A stretch of 64,000 bases of DNA from Arthonia radiata (lineage: Eukaryota; Ascomycota; Arthoniomycetes; Arthoniales; Arthoniaceae): assembly GCA_002989075.1 (NCBI GenBank), contig PSQN01000015.1, positions 434,001 to 498,000 of the forward strand, read 5' to 3'. This document shows, one piece after another, positions 11,640 to 24,298 of this stretch (positions within the stretch are counted from its first letter, which is position 1; each line of letters starts with the position of its first letter). Below the pieces are notes generated by a model, which saw only the letters and a program-made list of their open reading frames with translations, did no database searches and had not been told where the DNA came from. The position numbers and the translations under genes are program-made.

Positions 11640-12272
11640 ATGACTTCCACTAATCCATCCAGTCGTCACCGCCGACAACCCTCGATCCACCTAAGGCTAG
11701 ACACAAAAGCCCACGTGGCATCTCCCGCCACCCCGATCTTTGGCATACCCACCCCAGCCCACGTAACCAAACACCGCCCACGTTCCACTGACCCCCCAGC
11801 CACCATTACTCCCGCCCTCTTCACCGCCCACTACCCAGCCTACCGCGCCCGCCATCGCCTTGGACGCAAACCATTCAACATCGTGCCCCGTAAAGGTCGC
11901 CTCAGTTTGAGCGCGGTGAAACCGGACAAGATCGCCGAAAAGAAAGGGTGGGTGAGAGAAACTCGAGAAGTGAAGAAGGAGCGCTTCCCCAGTATTTCGG
12001 CTTCAGGTAAGTCCGATTCTGCGTCCGATGCTGCTCGCCGCCATCGCAGCCGCTCGCGCCATCGGTCGCTGAGGACGCCGTCGCGGAGTGCAGATGCGGG
12101 CGCAGAGAAGGGGATGAAGCGGGCGAGTACGGTGAGTGGCAGCTCCACGCAGGTCTGTCCGGAGTGCAAGAAGAGTTATTGGATGTGTTGGTGTTTTACG
12201 GAGAGGAAGTTGAAGAAGGTGATGTCCGCGCCGGTGGTGACGGCGGCGTTGGGGTCGCCGAGGTTTGTGTGA
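11640..12272 (+). CDS. Hypothetical basic protein with C-terminal Cys cluster
   Basis: Intronless frame of 210 codons starting AACAATGACT. The protein is strongly basic and Ser/Arg-rich, with an RS-like stretch (RRHRSRSRHRSLRTPSRS, about residues 133-150). It has a compact cysteine motif near the C-terminus, CPECKKSYWMCWC (about 172-184), which could bind zinc. No family recognised. Codon usage and the single long frame support a real gene; a nuclear or RNA-related role would be a guess. Confidence 0.6.
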   Translation: MTSTNPSSRHRRQPSIHLRLDTKAHVASPATPIFGIPTPAHVTKHRPRSTDPPATITPALFTAHYPAYRARHRLGRKPFNIVPRKGRLSLSAVKPDKIAEKKGWVRETREVKKERFPSISASGKSDSASDAARRHRSRSRHRSLRTPSRSADAGAEKGMKRASTVSGSSTQVCPECKKSYWMCWCFTERKLKKVMSAPVVTAALGSPRFV

Positions 12273-12837
12273 CGTGTATTGTGGCAGGTTTATATGTACA
12301 ACATTGAGATTAGTGGTATGACTATAAGCTTATTTTGACTTGATACTGCGTGCTTCTTTCCCTTTCTTCAGCCTCTACAAATCCTGTTTCCTGGTGAAGC
12401 TAAGACGTCCAGAAGGGGGCTAGCGCTGTAGCGATAATGGACAGGGGGGCTGATAAGGTATATGGCTTTTATCACATTCCGACTAACATGGTAGGAAGGT
12501 AGGTACAGGAGGATGAGACGGAAGATATGAGTGCGTCCATCACGTGATCCCAATATATGCCTATTCAGGCAATTCTCCACCAGGCATCCCGTGTCTTGGC
12601 ATGGCCATCTGGACTGGGCGATCCTGCACACAACAGGGGCGCCAAGAGCAGGATGATTTGTTCTACTGCTCTACTTTCGCGTACCCATAGAAGGACGTCT
12701 TTATTTTTCTGAGCTCACAAACACAGACTGTAATTTTAATCTCGCTCGAAACTAATGTCTAAGGTCGCTGTGCACAGGTTCAGATGAGCCACCAGCACTT
12801 CGCTTAGTATTTCGCCCCCTGAGATGCGTGTTTGTTT
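12273..12837. other. Intergenic
   Basis: Spacer before FMT1. An 87-codon minus-strand frame at 12368-12631 is not supported by any motif. Confidence 0.35.
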
Positions 12838-14109
12838 ATGTTTAATGTACCGCGACGTTCGAGTACTGCGTGCTCCTGTATGGAGACGAGGATACATAGT
12901 GCTCGGATCACCTATCCTTTGAAGAGAAGACTATCCCTGGCTCGATGTCACGCCAGAGGCTACGCCTCTTCGAAGCTCCCTCAACGTCTGCGCATACTCT
13001 ATTGCGGTTCCGACGATTTTAGCGTTGCGTCACTGCGAAAGCTACATGACAAGTATACAAAGAAAGGCGATGGCCTCATTGAGTCACTCGATGTGGTTGT
13101 CAGGGCAGGCAAGCCCAGCGGTAGGGGGTTGAAGCAGGTTCGAGATGGTAAGTGAATGTGGTCATCGATGCGTTCCATGAGCACTCTAACCTATGTAGCT
13201 CCGATCAGAGCCGTCGCCGATGAGCTTGGCCTCAAGTGCCATGGGATCCCAACCTTCACGGGATGGACGCCGCCTGCTGGCATCAACCTCGTCACCGCGG
13301 TGTCATTCGGACTGAAGATTCCCCGCCGGATTCTCGAGGGCGCCGTGTACGGAGGCTTGAATCTGCATCCTTCTTTGCTTCCCGAGTATGTCATTGCGGT
13401 CTTTTATTAAATACAGGGTTGCTAATTGCATGTGCAAAGCCTGAGAGGACCAGCGCCTCTGCACCATGCGCTCCTCCAAGGACGCAAAAGTACTGGCATC
13501 ACGCTCCAGACACTGCATCCCGAGCACTTCGATCAAGGAGAGATCGTAGCTCAAAGGCCCTTTGACATTCCAAAGGATGGCGAGTGCAATTTCAAGGAGC
13601 TTTACGACTACAGCGCTAAAGTTGCTGGGAACTTTCTGGTTGAGAGTCTCATCAACGGAAGCTTCCTCCATTCAAACCCACAGCCAGACGTATCCAATGA
13701 ACATCTCACACACGCTCGCAAAGTGACACCAGAAGACGCACACGTCGACTGGCAAACGTGGCCACTGGACCGTATCCTACGGACCCAGCGCGCTCTGGGC
13801 CAAGTCTGGAGCCACTTTCACTCCCCCAATGGCTGGGAACCACGAGTGCAGTGGCATGATGTACGGCGCTTCGAGCCATCGAGTGAAGTCGAAGGAAGCT
13901 CCACGCCAGGACGGCCGTTCCTCAATAAGATCATCGCTCCCGCCTTCCAAGAAAAACAAGCAAACCAAGAAGCTGGCAACGACTTGGCGGCTGTCATGCC
14001 CACGTGCGATGGACACCTCCTCAGCATTGATACAGTAACTATCGAGGGACGTCCGAGACACGAGAGGGCCGACAAAGGGGTTCGGATCCTGCTACAAGGC
14101 CGTCCTTGA
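12838..14109 (+). CDS. FMT1: Mitochondrial methionyl-tRNA formyltransferase
   Basis: Three exons: 12838-13147, 13199-13385, 13440-14109; introns of 51 and 54 nt; 388 residues. The enzyme transfers a formyl group from 10-formyl-THF to initiator Met-tRNA in mitochondria. Conserved elements are RILYCGSDDFSVASLRKL, the PAGINLVTAVSFGLKIPRRI region, GGLNLHPSLLPDLRGPAPL (intact only after removal of intron 2) and TLHPEHFDQGEIVAQ with the catalytic Asn/His/Asp set. The C-terminal part (RKVTPEDAHVDW) corresponds to the tRNA-binding extension. The N-terminus (about 45 residues, rich in Arg/Ser/Cys) looks like a mitochondrial presequence. ATG 12838 is the first in frame. Confidence 0.93.
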
Positions 14110-15511
14110 CCTGCACCGACAGCGCCCGAAGTGGTATATTTTTCGAGGGTTGCAATTTCTGAGGCGAACACATGAGTCACGGGCATACGAGCTTGAGTGT
14201 CCGAGAGCGCACGAACTTCTGCACGGATGTTTTGCGGCCTTGGCGTCGCGTGCGAATTTCTCGAAATGGAGCCGATGTGTCTTGGTGGATCTGTGTCTTG
14301 ATGGATCGCTACCGTATAACCGCAACAGCCGCAGTGACGTCCTCAGGACATGAGGGACACACGCAAAGGTGACCCTCCTGGTCATGCTCTGACACATTTT
14401 GCTTTCGACTTGGGTCACGAGATCCCAGCCGCAAACAGTGTCTACCATTGGGCATTGGGGGCGAAAGACGCCTACACACAAAGCACAGCTCTTCCGTACG
14501 TAGCGAGGCAGACCTGTCTTTCTCTTGGTACCGAGCATAGCATTCAACAACAATGTAACAGTGCGGACGACAAGCGAGAAGTGGAGTGTCGAAAAATTTC
14601 GATGCAAGTCGAACTCGATGGGATGAAACGAGCGACGAGCCACATGTTTGATGACCGCTTACCTAAAGAGCAGTATGCGTTGCCGCCCTGGGCGCCATTC
14701 ATGCTAGCGCCAGCGTGAGGCTGACTTATAGAATCAGTTACAAAGTTCTGACGCACCCGCTTCTCACTCTCATGTGGTATGGAGTATCTGGCTCTCGTCT
14801 GACAAAGGCACGGTGTCACATGCGTGAGATGTGAGATCTTTTCATCTCGTCGGAGCAAGCACGAGGCAGCAGAGTGGTGTGCCGCAGTCGCAGTGAAAGG
14901 CGAAGAGCGAGCAAGGTGCGGGGTGGCGCTTTGGAGTTGCAGGGTCTGGGAAACGGCGTGGACTGCTTAAAGTGGATCGTCGCTCGGAGTTTGGCCTGAC
15001 AGCTCCGAGAGGACCTCTTTTGATTGGTGGAGCCGAGAATGCCGAAACTCTCCTACAACAGATGATGATAATCGTCCCAAAAGCAGATTATCATCCATTC
15101 GCGTGCAAAAACTACAATGGATGACCGAATCTGCTACATTTTCTGATAAACACATGACCGTCTCCGTCAGCGCAGTAAGAGCAGCCGTCTCCGTCGATTG
15201 CCTTGTTCAGGCGCGGTCAAGGGGCTGTGAGTGGTGCGGCCATTTGCCTGAATCGCCGTGATGTTCGTTCATCCAATCCCGCACTCATTCCCCAGACGTC
15301 GGACTGGCAACCCGCCTGCACCTCACAATTCCCACGGGGACACTCCCACCAGAGCTTCCTAGCTGCTTCCTTCTCCAGTCATAAGAATCCTCTCTGCCGT
15401 CTCCCCACACTTTCACTTCTCTCGCTCCCTCTCCTCTTTCTCTTGCCTTCTTTGCCCTTCAGTTGATGCGCTGTCAAGCTCTCTGCCAGCTTGACGTCTC
15501 AACTGCCCATC
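14110..15511. other. Intergenic, 1.4 kb, promoter of sugar transporter
   Basis: Several frames of 60-180 codons occur on both strands but none has a recognisable domain. Contains a perfect 10-bp inverted repeat (15064-15073 / 15086-15095). The last 200 bp before the transporter ATG is strongly pyrimidine-rich (CTCTC-type), as in fungal 5' leaders. Confidence 0.4.
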
Positions 15512-17562
15512 ATGGCGTCAACAGAGAAGGACAACATCTCCTCGGGCTCCTCCGACAAGCAGGAGAAGGCCGAGGAGGTCCATGAATACCCGACCAAGAC
15601 GGAAACTGGTGGTCAGAGCCACCTCGACAAGCTCGACACCTATGCCACTGCCAATCTCAATGCCGTCTTCGAGAACCCGCTCGCCGGTCTCTCCCGTGAG
15701 GCGCTCATGGAAGATGTCGAGGAATTCTGCCGCAAGTTCGATCTAATGGAGCATATTGAAGCTTTCCGGAAGGGTGCTTTGGTTGCGCAGAATCCCAGCG
15801 AGATTCGCAAAATCCCTGATCTCAACGAGGATGACATTGCCATCCTCGAACAAGAGAAGACGCACAAGTGGCGCCAGCCGTGGCGTCTCTACTGGCTTGT
15901 CGGTATGTGACAGCAATGTGATCTGGCACTTCTGCATCTTCCAAGTATCCCTGACTCCGTCCCAGGCATGTGCTCAATGGCAGCTGCCGTACAAGGTATG
16001 GATGAGACGGCAAACAACGGTGCCATCTCCATCTATAGCAAGGTATGTTCGACGATAATCTTGATCTGCTTCTTGTCGTGCATGCATACTCACCCTCGCC
16101 GCAGTACTTGAACATCCAGGACAACACACAGGATCCACCAGGTCGCTTCGACGAGAAGAAGGCCGCCTTACTCCAAGGACTTGTCGTTGGCGCACCCTAC
16201 TTGGCATGCGCCGTCCTTGGCTGCTGGCTTACCGAACCGCTCAACCGCGTCTTCGCTCGGCGCGGCACCATCTTTATCTCGTGTGCCGTCGCGGCTATAG
16301 CCTCCATTTGGGAGGGTGTCGCCAACTCCTGGGTCAATCTGTTCCTCGCTCGTTTCGTCCTGGGTCTCGGCATCGGCGCCAAATCGTCCACCGTGCCCGT
16401 GTACGCCGCTGAAACCGCCCCAGCTCCCATTCGCGGTGCCCTGGTCATGCAGTGGCAAGTGTGGACGGCGTTCGGCATCATGATGGGTAACATCATGGGC
16501 GTTGCCTTTGGTGGGCTTGGCGATAATCTGAGCTGGCGTCTTATGCTGGGTTCGACGGTGGTACTGCCGCTCATTGTGATGGCGCAAGTCTTCTACTGTC
16601 CTGAGTCACCCCGATGGCTCATCGAGCATGGAAAAATCAACAAGGCTTTCAAATCCTACCGCATCATTCGATTTACTGATGTCCAAGCGGCTCGCGATCT
16701 CTACTACAGCTACGTCGGAGTGCAGCTGGAGCGCGAAGTCAATAAAGGCAAGAACTTCTTCTCGATGTTCATCGAGCTCTTCACCGTTGCTCGCAACCGG
16801 CGTGCGACCTGGGCAACGTGGATCGTCATGTTTGGTCAGCAATTCTGCGGAGTCAACGTCATCGCTTATTACTCGACCACCATTTTCATCAATGGTGGGT
16901 ACAGCCAGACGTCCGCTCTGCTCGCTTCCATGGGAACAGGCATCCTGAATTGGGTATTCGCTCTGCCTGCTTTCTTCACCATCGACACGTTCGGCCGTCG
17001 CAATCTCCTGCTGACCACGTTCCCGTTCTTGGCCATCACACTCTTCTGGACTGGCTTCTCATTCTATCTTGACCCGCCTCCTCCGGGCGAGGATATCTCA
17101 ACTAGCCAGCGTCGTCTCGGCATGATTACGACCGGCATGTACCTCTTCGAGGTCTTCTACTCGCCCGGCATGGGTCCAGTGCCCTTCTCTTATTCCGCCG
17201 AAGCGTTCCCGCTACACGTCCGTGAGGTAGGTATGTCTTGGGCGACGGCTACCACCTGGTGCTTTAACTTCATCCTATCGTTCACTTGGCCGCTGCTCGT
17301 CACCGCCTTCACACCCACAGGCGCTTTTGGCTGGTACGCAGGCTGGTGCATCGTCCTCTGGGTCCTGGTGTTCCTGTTCATGCCCGAGACGAAGGAGCTG
17401 ACCCTCGAGGAACTGGACCAGGTGTTTGGTGCACCCACTTGGAAGCACACGCGCTACCAGTTCAAGAATGCAAAGTGGCACTTTGACACGATCTTCTTGC
17501 GCAAGAAGCTGGCGCCACTTCCGCCCTTTTACCAGGGCGTGGAGAAGCTCAACGTCGCGTAA
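15512..17562 (+). CDS. MFS sugar/polyol transporter with long N-terminal cytosolic domain
   Basis: Three exons: 15512-15902, 15966-16042, 16105-17562; introns of 63 and 62 nt; 641 residues. A sugar-porter-family permease of the plasma membrane. About 115 cytosolic residues precede TM1 (LYWLVGMCSMAAAVQGMDET). Sugar-porter signatures include PESPRWLIEHGK after TM6, RFVLGLGIGAKSSTVPVYAAE (TM4 region), GQQFCGVNVIAYYSTTIF (TM7), DTFGRRNLL and the closing PETKELTLEELDQVF. The TM1 sequence QGMDETANNGA and the long N-terminal region (EEFCRKFDLMEHIEAFRKGA) mark a fungal subfamily near inositol/polyol carriers; the substrate is not readable from sequence. ATG 15512 (CATCATGGCG) is the first in frame. 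Confidence 0.9.
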
Positions 17563-18186
17563 ACTACGGATCGGCCGAGTGGTGGTTTGGTTCGGGCTCT
17601 TCGGGGATTGGCCATCTAATGCGGGAAGTGTGGAACACTTCATGTTTGATGGTCGGTGAGATGGTGGATATACCCGGCGGAGCAGCATATGTGCGTGGCA
17701 CTATGCCGGATTTTACGAACCCGATTCTCTCTTGCACACTTACTTGGCTACCTCGTTAGAATGTACAATTGAGACTATTGTATATATTTCGCTGTGACCC
17801 CTTCCTCGTTCACACCACGAACTGCTGGTGAACCTGTGCATGCCAGCCACGCAAGTGTCTAGACGTTCCAATACTGCACAATTAACGTGCTTTCAGCAGA
17901 TAGAACCATGGTCAGCTTGAGCCATGCTCAAACAAGAAGGTCAAAGCAACGGACAAGGCACTGCTGACCCGGTCTCTGGTCGACGACACTCCACGTGGGC
18001 TGAGCTCTGTTTTTATTGACGGAGCTCAAGGAGGCCTGTCAATGGCAGCACGATGACGCCAGCAACAATGCAACAGCTTCAAAAGGATGGCAGTAGCTGC
18101 GAAGAACGACGCAGGCAGTCCAGAGCATTCTTATATTACAAAAGGAGAAAAATACCTGCCCATCACGGTAGGTATTCGTCGTGGTC
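17563..18186. other. Intergenic
   Basis: 3' flank of the transporter and promoter of the phosphoesterase gene; no gene recognised. Confidence 0.4.
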
Positions 18187-20358
18187 ATGTTCTCTGCCCT
18201 CGCACTTGTGCTTGGCGTTTTCCAATACCGCGGCACCAGTGCTCAAGCTCCCTCGAGCGCGTCCAGCTACGTCGTCCCTGCTGAGTTTCCGAGCAGCTTG
18301 TTTTCGTCTTATTACATTGGAGCGTCTCCAACTCAGGAGCCTCAGCCGGCTCTCTATGACCCTGTGTTGGACATCACATATTCTCTGAACCTGACTGATC
18401 CGGCGACAATACCCACCAATGACACCGACCCGGCCATACTGCCACCTGCAGATGGCTCCGCTACCGACCCAGAGGCAGCATATCAAAGTGCCCTGAGCCA
18501 GATACAAGCGATCGCGACCAGCGATGGGACAAATTGCACCAAATGCGTGGACAGCCTTCAGGCCCTCCAAGAGCTCTCGCGGAGCGCACCAGAGCGCGTC
18601 CCGGACGCTTTGATCAATACCTGCGAAACCCTGCAGTGGGAAGACAGTGACGATTGCGAAGAAGACTTTGGATCGTACACGACTGGCTCGGTCTGGACGC
18701 AAGTCATTCGATATGGAGACATCGCCGGGCTCGATGGGCGCTACATGTGTCATTTCGCGTCGAGCACGACTTGCCCAACGCCTGTGCAGGACCCCCCGCT
18801 AGACACCAGCACATTGTTTCCCAAGCCCAAGCCTGAGAACTGCGAGGCTCCGAAGCCATCTGGCGAGCGTGTGAAGGTGAGACTTCCACAGTCCCAAAGC
18901 ATTACTGCATAGATGCTGTGTCAGAGTGTGGCTGACTTGTGATTGTAGGTGCTGCACATGTCCGACATCCATCTCGACCCACGATATGATTTTGGAAAAG
19001 AAGCAAACTGCACTGGCTATCTCTGCTGCCGCCCGGGCGTTCATGCACCCGGCACCAATGACACCGAGATCCCAGCTCCTCTCTACGGCGCATACAAGTG
19101 TGACTCGCCATACTTCTTGGTCACTGGCGCTCTCGGAGCAGCTCACCCGTTGACGGGCACAAAAGCAAAGACTGATGGCAGTAGTAATGACGACACCCTT
19201 GGATGGACAATCTACACGGGCGATTTAGTCTCCCACGACAATCAAAACCAGCTTTCTCGAGACTACGTCGAATACGCAGAGACTTCCGTCTACTCAATGC
19301 TGTCGCAGCTGGTGTCAGGTCCAATCTTTGCAGTGCTGGGCAACCACGACAGCAATCCCGAGGCGCAAGACGCTCCTCACAGCCTACCGGGCGACCTGAG
19401 CACCCAGTTCAGCTGGAACTACGACCATGTCGCTGGACTTTGGCAGAATGATGGCTTCATTCCTCCCGACGCCGCTGCCCAAGCTCGCGTCCATTACGGC
19501 GGCTACTCAGTGAAGAACCAGTACGGCCTCCGCATCATCACGCTGAACACGGACTTTTGGTACACGGCCAACGTCTTCAACTACCTCAACGCCTCCAATC
19601 CGGACAACTCAGGCATGCTCAAATGGCTCATCGACGAGCTGCAATCTTCCGAGGACGCCGGCGAGCGCGTCTGGATCCTGGGTCATGTGCTCACAGGCTG
19701 GGATGGCAGCAACCCTCTACCAAATCCCACAAACCTCTTCTACACTATCGTAGAGCGGTACAGTCCCCATGTCATTGCGAACGCCTTCTGGGGCCACACG
19801 CACGAAGACGAGCAGATCATCTACTACGCCAATAACGGCACGAGACGAAACACCTCGCAAGGCCTCGAAGACGCGCTCACACCTGGCTGGATCGGCCCGT
19901 CCGTCACACCTCTCACGAACCTCAACTCCGGCTTCCGCATGTACGAGGTCGACACAGGTACCTTCGACATTCATGAAGCCCACACCTACTACAGCGACGT
20001 CTCCTCCTTCGAAGACCTAGACATCACAGCAAGCGGACCCACATATCAGTACGAATACAGCACGCGCGACACCTACGGACCCGCAGCAAACTGGCCGGTT
20101 GACGCCCCGCTGAACGCGACCTTCTGGCATCAGGTGTCTGTGGCGTTGGAGACGCAAGCAAGGGCCGGCGATTTGAGCCTGACAAAGACATTCAACACGT
20201 ACCAGGGCAAGTCGAGTGTCAAGAGCCCGAAGTGTGATACGCTGGCGTGCGCGCTGGCGAAGGTGTGTTATTTGCGGAGTGGGAGTAATCCGCTGGGGGT
20301 TGAGTGCCCGAGGGGGTATGCGAGTGTGCAGAGTCAGTTTAATCCGCCTAGGTCTTGA
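18187..20358 (+). CDS. Secreted acid sphingomyelinase-like phosphodiesterase
   Basis: Two exons, 18187-18876 and 18949-20358, with a 72-nt intron; 699 residues. A signal peptide (MFSALALVLGVFQYRGTSAQA) is followed by a saposin-B-like cysteine region (CTKCVDSLQALQEL ... CETLQW ... CHFASSTTC, about residues 120-200). A calcineurin-like metallophosphoesterase domain comes next. Its metal-ligand motifs are all present: HMSDIHLD, YTGDLVSHD, VLGNHDSN, WILGHV and FWGHTHED. Many N-glycosylation sites fit a secreted or vacuolar enzyme. By family it hydrolyses sphingomyelin or related phospho-head-group substrates. The C-terminal Cys-rich tail (CDTLACALAKVCYLRSG) also matches the family. Confidence 0.92.
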
Positions 20359-20603
20359 GATTTGGGTTGGATGTAGCAAGCTATCTGTAGGTGCCTGAGA
20401 ATGGACAATATCGCAAATATCTATGGATGAACGCGCAACAATGCTCTGCGGGCATGGTTGCCACCGGCGTCGCTAGCTCCTGCGTAGCTTGCTGCCGCCC
20501 CTGATCTTTCTCGGCCGAGTGGTGGCAAGTCATGCCGTGACTATTGCCTAACGGTTGGTATGCACGGTGTCATGATCGTCCTTGGTCATAGAGTCTAGCA
20601 CAA

Positions 20604-23070
20604 ATGGCAACAGCCTCGAGTTTTCAGCACAAGTTCCGAGTCAACGGACCGGCGGTAAAGGTCACTAAACCTCCAACAAGGACGGCGGTGTCCTGTATTC
20701 CATGCAGGACGCGAAAGTAAGTCCAAAGTCTACTGCCATAAGTCACCCCAGTGCTGGCACTCACGATGGTGGTAAAGGCTCAAATGTGATCGTGGTTTGC
20801 CTTGTGAAAGCTGCATCTCACGTGGATGTCAAGACGCGTGCTCCTACTCGTCGAAGCCCATCACGCCGGGCATCAAAGACAAAGCTAGGACACAGGAACG
20901 CATTGACCGACTGGAGGCACTGGTGCTTGATCTAGCAAGACGGACGCCGGAGAGCCTTAGCTCAGACGCTTCACCAGGGGCTGACGCATCAAAAGAGACC
21001 CTCACGACCGCTGAGGGATCACTAGGTGATGTCGCACAAGCTCAGGGCTACGTTGGAGCGACGCATTTTAGTGCTATTCTCAATGGCGTGAGTATCTGCC
21101 AATCGATATGACGTTGGGAGGGATCAGACCCGTCTGACGATCGTTTAGATTGAAGAAATCCGAACAGACCTCGCCGATACCAGAGAGGACGTGTTGGAGC
21201 ATACTCGACCAGCTTCCATCTTCAAATGCCCGCACGATGACGACCTGACCTCCATTCTACAAATGTTGCCATCACGAGCTGAATGCGATAGGCTCATACC
21301 TATATACTTCAATGCGAAGTTTGCCAAGCTGCGTGAGTATGTTCCAGAAGAGACCTCGTTGCCTCTGTTGACAACTTGTAGCTTCCATTCACACGCCGCT
21401 GTGGTTCAGGATGGTGAGTATGACAAGGCTTAGTATCATGGCTGGAAGTGTCGCTCACAGATTATGTAGTATGAGCGCTTCTGGCGCGACCCTTACTCGG
21501 TCAACGTCCTCTGGACCGCTCAGCTCTTTGCAGTACTCGCACTCTGTAAAGGTCTGCAGACCCTACTGCAGCCCCAAAAGCACCCCTATGCAGCTTCGAT
21601 ATCCAGCGAGAACAGCTACCTCGGGGCTTGCGCGCGATGCATGCATTTGACGGACTACCTGCAACCTGGACCGTACGTCATTGAGACACTTATGATGTAC
21701 TCACAGTGCAAATTCTACCTCGAACGAGCCCATGGAGGCGAGGTAAGATAGTTCTATTTCGTGGCTGCAACCACTAACAGCCCTAGCTCTGGACGCTCAT
21801 GTCCATGATCTGCGCAATAGCGCTCAGGATGGGCCTTCACCGCGACCCAAGCCATTTTCCCGAGCTCACCGTATTCGAAGCTGAGATGCGGCGGCGTACG
21901 TATCTCTGCCTTCGCCAGTTCGACCTTATGAGTGCTTGGACCCTCGGTCTGCGCACCAATCTTCAAAGCACGTGGTCGGACACGCAGCCGCCGCGAAATC
22001 TGCGCGACGAAGATTTCGATGAGCTGATGCCGTCATTGCCGCCCTCAAGACCTGATAGCGAAGTCACTCCGATTTTGTTTGAGATCTCGAAAGAGGACCT
22101 CTACCGTGTCATGGAGCGCGTGCTCCACGAGCAGCTGAAGAGCAAGCATTTACCTGATGAGCTGGTATGGCAGGTCGACGGCGACCTGCGGCGAGCATAC
22201 GACAGGATTCCCGCAACGCTGAAGCTGAATGCTGATGGCAGTGTGTCGCCTGGTGATTCTGCCGAGAACGTCTTCATGAAAGTCAAGACGTCTTTACTGT
22301 TTAACAAAATCCTGTGCACGATCCACCGCACCAACATGAACACGCACAATCGGTCTCAGAAGAAATCGCTTAACATCTGCGTCGAGGCGGCAACGACATG
22401 CCTTGCTAACATGGTTTACGTGTTCGAAGAGAGCATTGATGGCGGCAGGTTCTGTCGGGATCGGTGGATGCGGACGTCAGTCCACTCGAACGACTTCTTC
22501 TTCGCGGCGTCCATCCTCTGCTGGCTGCTGTCCGAGAAGCGACACAATGCGAGCCTCGAGTGTCCGTTTGTGGAGGAGAACAAGGAACAAGTATTGAACA
22601 ATCTTGTCAGGGCACAGCAGATCTGCGATGACCAGGCAAGCTACTCGCCTGAGGCGCGGCAGGTGTCGAAGGCACTCCGGTTTATTCTAGACAAGTCAGG
22701 CATGCTGTTTCTCTTCCCTTCGGCGGACAAGTTGCAGCAGAACGCTCCGGCACAGGCCCAGTGGGGCAACACCGCGACTACTGTCAATGGGTTCTCTAAT
22801 GGGCAATCCCTCACTCAACCACAGCACGCCGACACTGATCAGAGTATGAAAGACGCGCCGTTCGATGCGCTATTCTCACACGGTCAGGAGGGCGTCGACT
22901 GGGTAAGTTCAAACCTCAAAACCACTGCTAGAAGAGCTCACTGACAAATGCAGAACGCCATTGACCAGTATTTCCATCAAACTCAGCCGGAGAACTTTGA
23001 CCCCTCCGTATTTGGCTCGGACTATCTGGATCCTACGATTCTCCAAGACCTCAATGTTGGTCAATCATAA
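20604..23070 (+). CDS. Zn(II)2Cys6 fungal transcription factor
   Basis: Seven exons: 20604-20716, 20778-21087, 21149-21332, 21382-21413, 21470-21742, 21787-22902, 22954-23070; introns 44-61 nt; 714 residues, all phases consistent. The zinc cluster is Cys31-X2-Cys34-X6-Cys41-X5-Cys47-X2-Cys50-X8-Cys59 and is complete only after intron 1 is removed. A linker and coiled-coil follow (RTQERIDRLEALVLDLARR), as in Gal4-type dimerisers. The middle domain (LWTLMSMICAIALRMGLHRD, FEAEMRRRTYLCLRQFDLM) is the fungal-specific transcription factor domain. The acidic C-terminus (QYFHQTQPENFDPSVFGSDY) could be an activation region. It acts in the nucleus; target genes unknown. It converges with the SDR at 23174. 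Confidence 0.93.
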
Positions 23071-23173
23071 AGCCATCATGAATACAGCCAAGCTACGCGG
23101 AAATCATCGCAAAGACCAGATGATGATGATACTCGTAACGACGTTGACGCGGTAGACTTGGTTCGACACTCGA

Positions 23174-24298
23174 CTACCGACTTCTCAATATATCCCTCAC
23201 ACTAGGATTCACCGTCTCCCAACAGCCAAGCAGCTCCTCAAAGAACCTTCGCTGCGTCTCTCCGCTCACTTTCGGGTCCTCGATCCAGCTACCACCCTTC
23301 TTGACCTGACACTCCGTCAGATATCGACCATGGCATTCGCGCCCAGTCCCAGCCGCGGCATGCACCAACGTCCGGCTGCCTTGCTCACAGCTCCGTCCCA
23401 TGATGCGAATCATGACCCGCTGAAACAGATTCTGAGGCGTGTTGCGGAACAGCTCAGTCCGGCACCAACCGGGATTGACATGCGCAATGATGACTCCACA
23501 GTCACCGCCAGTAACCTCAACTGGCCCCTTAGCTTCCGTCGACTCGTGCACAATCGATTGCTTCATATCATTCCGCTCTTGGGCATCCACAGGCGCCCTC
23601 CTCGCCAACTCCCGCACCCCCAACGTCATCATCATCTTGCTGTTCACATAACACGGCACCATATTCGTCTTCACCCTATCAGTCATCGTCTGCAGCATCT
23701 TCCCCACACTCGCATTTGTCAGCACCGTCCCATCACCCAGCATGTGCACCGCGCTCCCCGTGAACATGAGCTTCGTATCCTTCTGCAACCTCTGCGCCTG
23801 CGCCCGCAGTATCGGCAGCACAAGCACCCCCAGGAAAAGCGTGCCGACGACATTGACAGCGATTGTGGACTCGATATTGTGCATTTCCTCGTTCCTGGCG
23901 AACGTGACGGTCTCCATGCCCGCGTTGAGGAACACGCAGTCCAGCCTCTCCAGTGTCTTGCACTTCTCAGCGAAGGCCTGGATGCTGGTATAGCTCGCCA
24001 TGTCGAGTTCCCATGTCTCGATGTCGGGTGTCAGACCCTGCGTCTTCGCGCGCTCGAGGAGCTGGGTACGCGCGCCTTCGCCCTTGGAGCGGGAGCGCAC
24101 GGCGAGGATTAGGTGAGGCAGCTGGAGGCGGATGAGGTGGTGGCATGCGTCGAGGCCGAGGCCGGTGTTGGCGCCTGTCATGATGATGGTTTGGGAGGCG
24201 AGGGAGGTGGAGGGGGTGAGGGCGGTGATGGGGGGCGTGATGAGGGCTTGCGCGTACAGGAAGGGGAGGAGGTCGGATGGGGTGGCTTTGATGGACAT
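23174..24298 (-). CDS. Short-chain dehydrogenase/reductase
   Basis: Intronless, 374 residues from ATG 24298 (MSIKATPSDLLPFLYAQAL); the frame is open 85 codons further upstream, but homologous SDRs start near this Met. NAD(P)-binding Rossmann motif TGANTGLG (about residues 36-43), LDCVFLNAGM with the NAG motif, a GSAVH serine and the Y-V-N-S-K catalytic Tyr/Lys pair are present. This is the large fungal family of retinol-dehydrogenase-like SDRs (short-chain dehydrogenase TIC32-like); substrate unknown. It lies tail-to-tail with the Zn2Cys6 regulator (103-bp gap) and head-to-head with the gene at 25025. Confidence 0.9.
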   Translation of the reverse strand: MSIKATPSDLLPFLYAQALITPPITALTPSTSLASQTIIMTGANTGLGLDACHHLIRLQLPHLILAVRSRSKGEGARTQLLERAKTQGLTPDIETWELDMASYTSIQAFAEKCKTLERLDCVFLNAGMETVTFARNEEMHNIESTIAVNVVGTLFLGVLVLPILRAQAQRLQKDTKLMFTGSAVHMLGDGTVLTNASVGKMLQTMTDRVKTNMVPCYVNSKMMMTLGVRELARRAPVDAQERNDMKQSIVHESTEAKGPVEVTGGDCGVIIAHVNPGWCRTELFRNTPQNLFQRVMIRIMGRSCEQGSRTLVHAAAGTGRECHGRYLTECQVKKGGSWIEDPKVSGETQRRFFEELLGCWETVNPSVRDILRSR

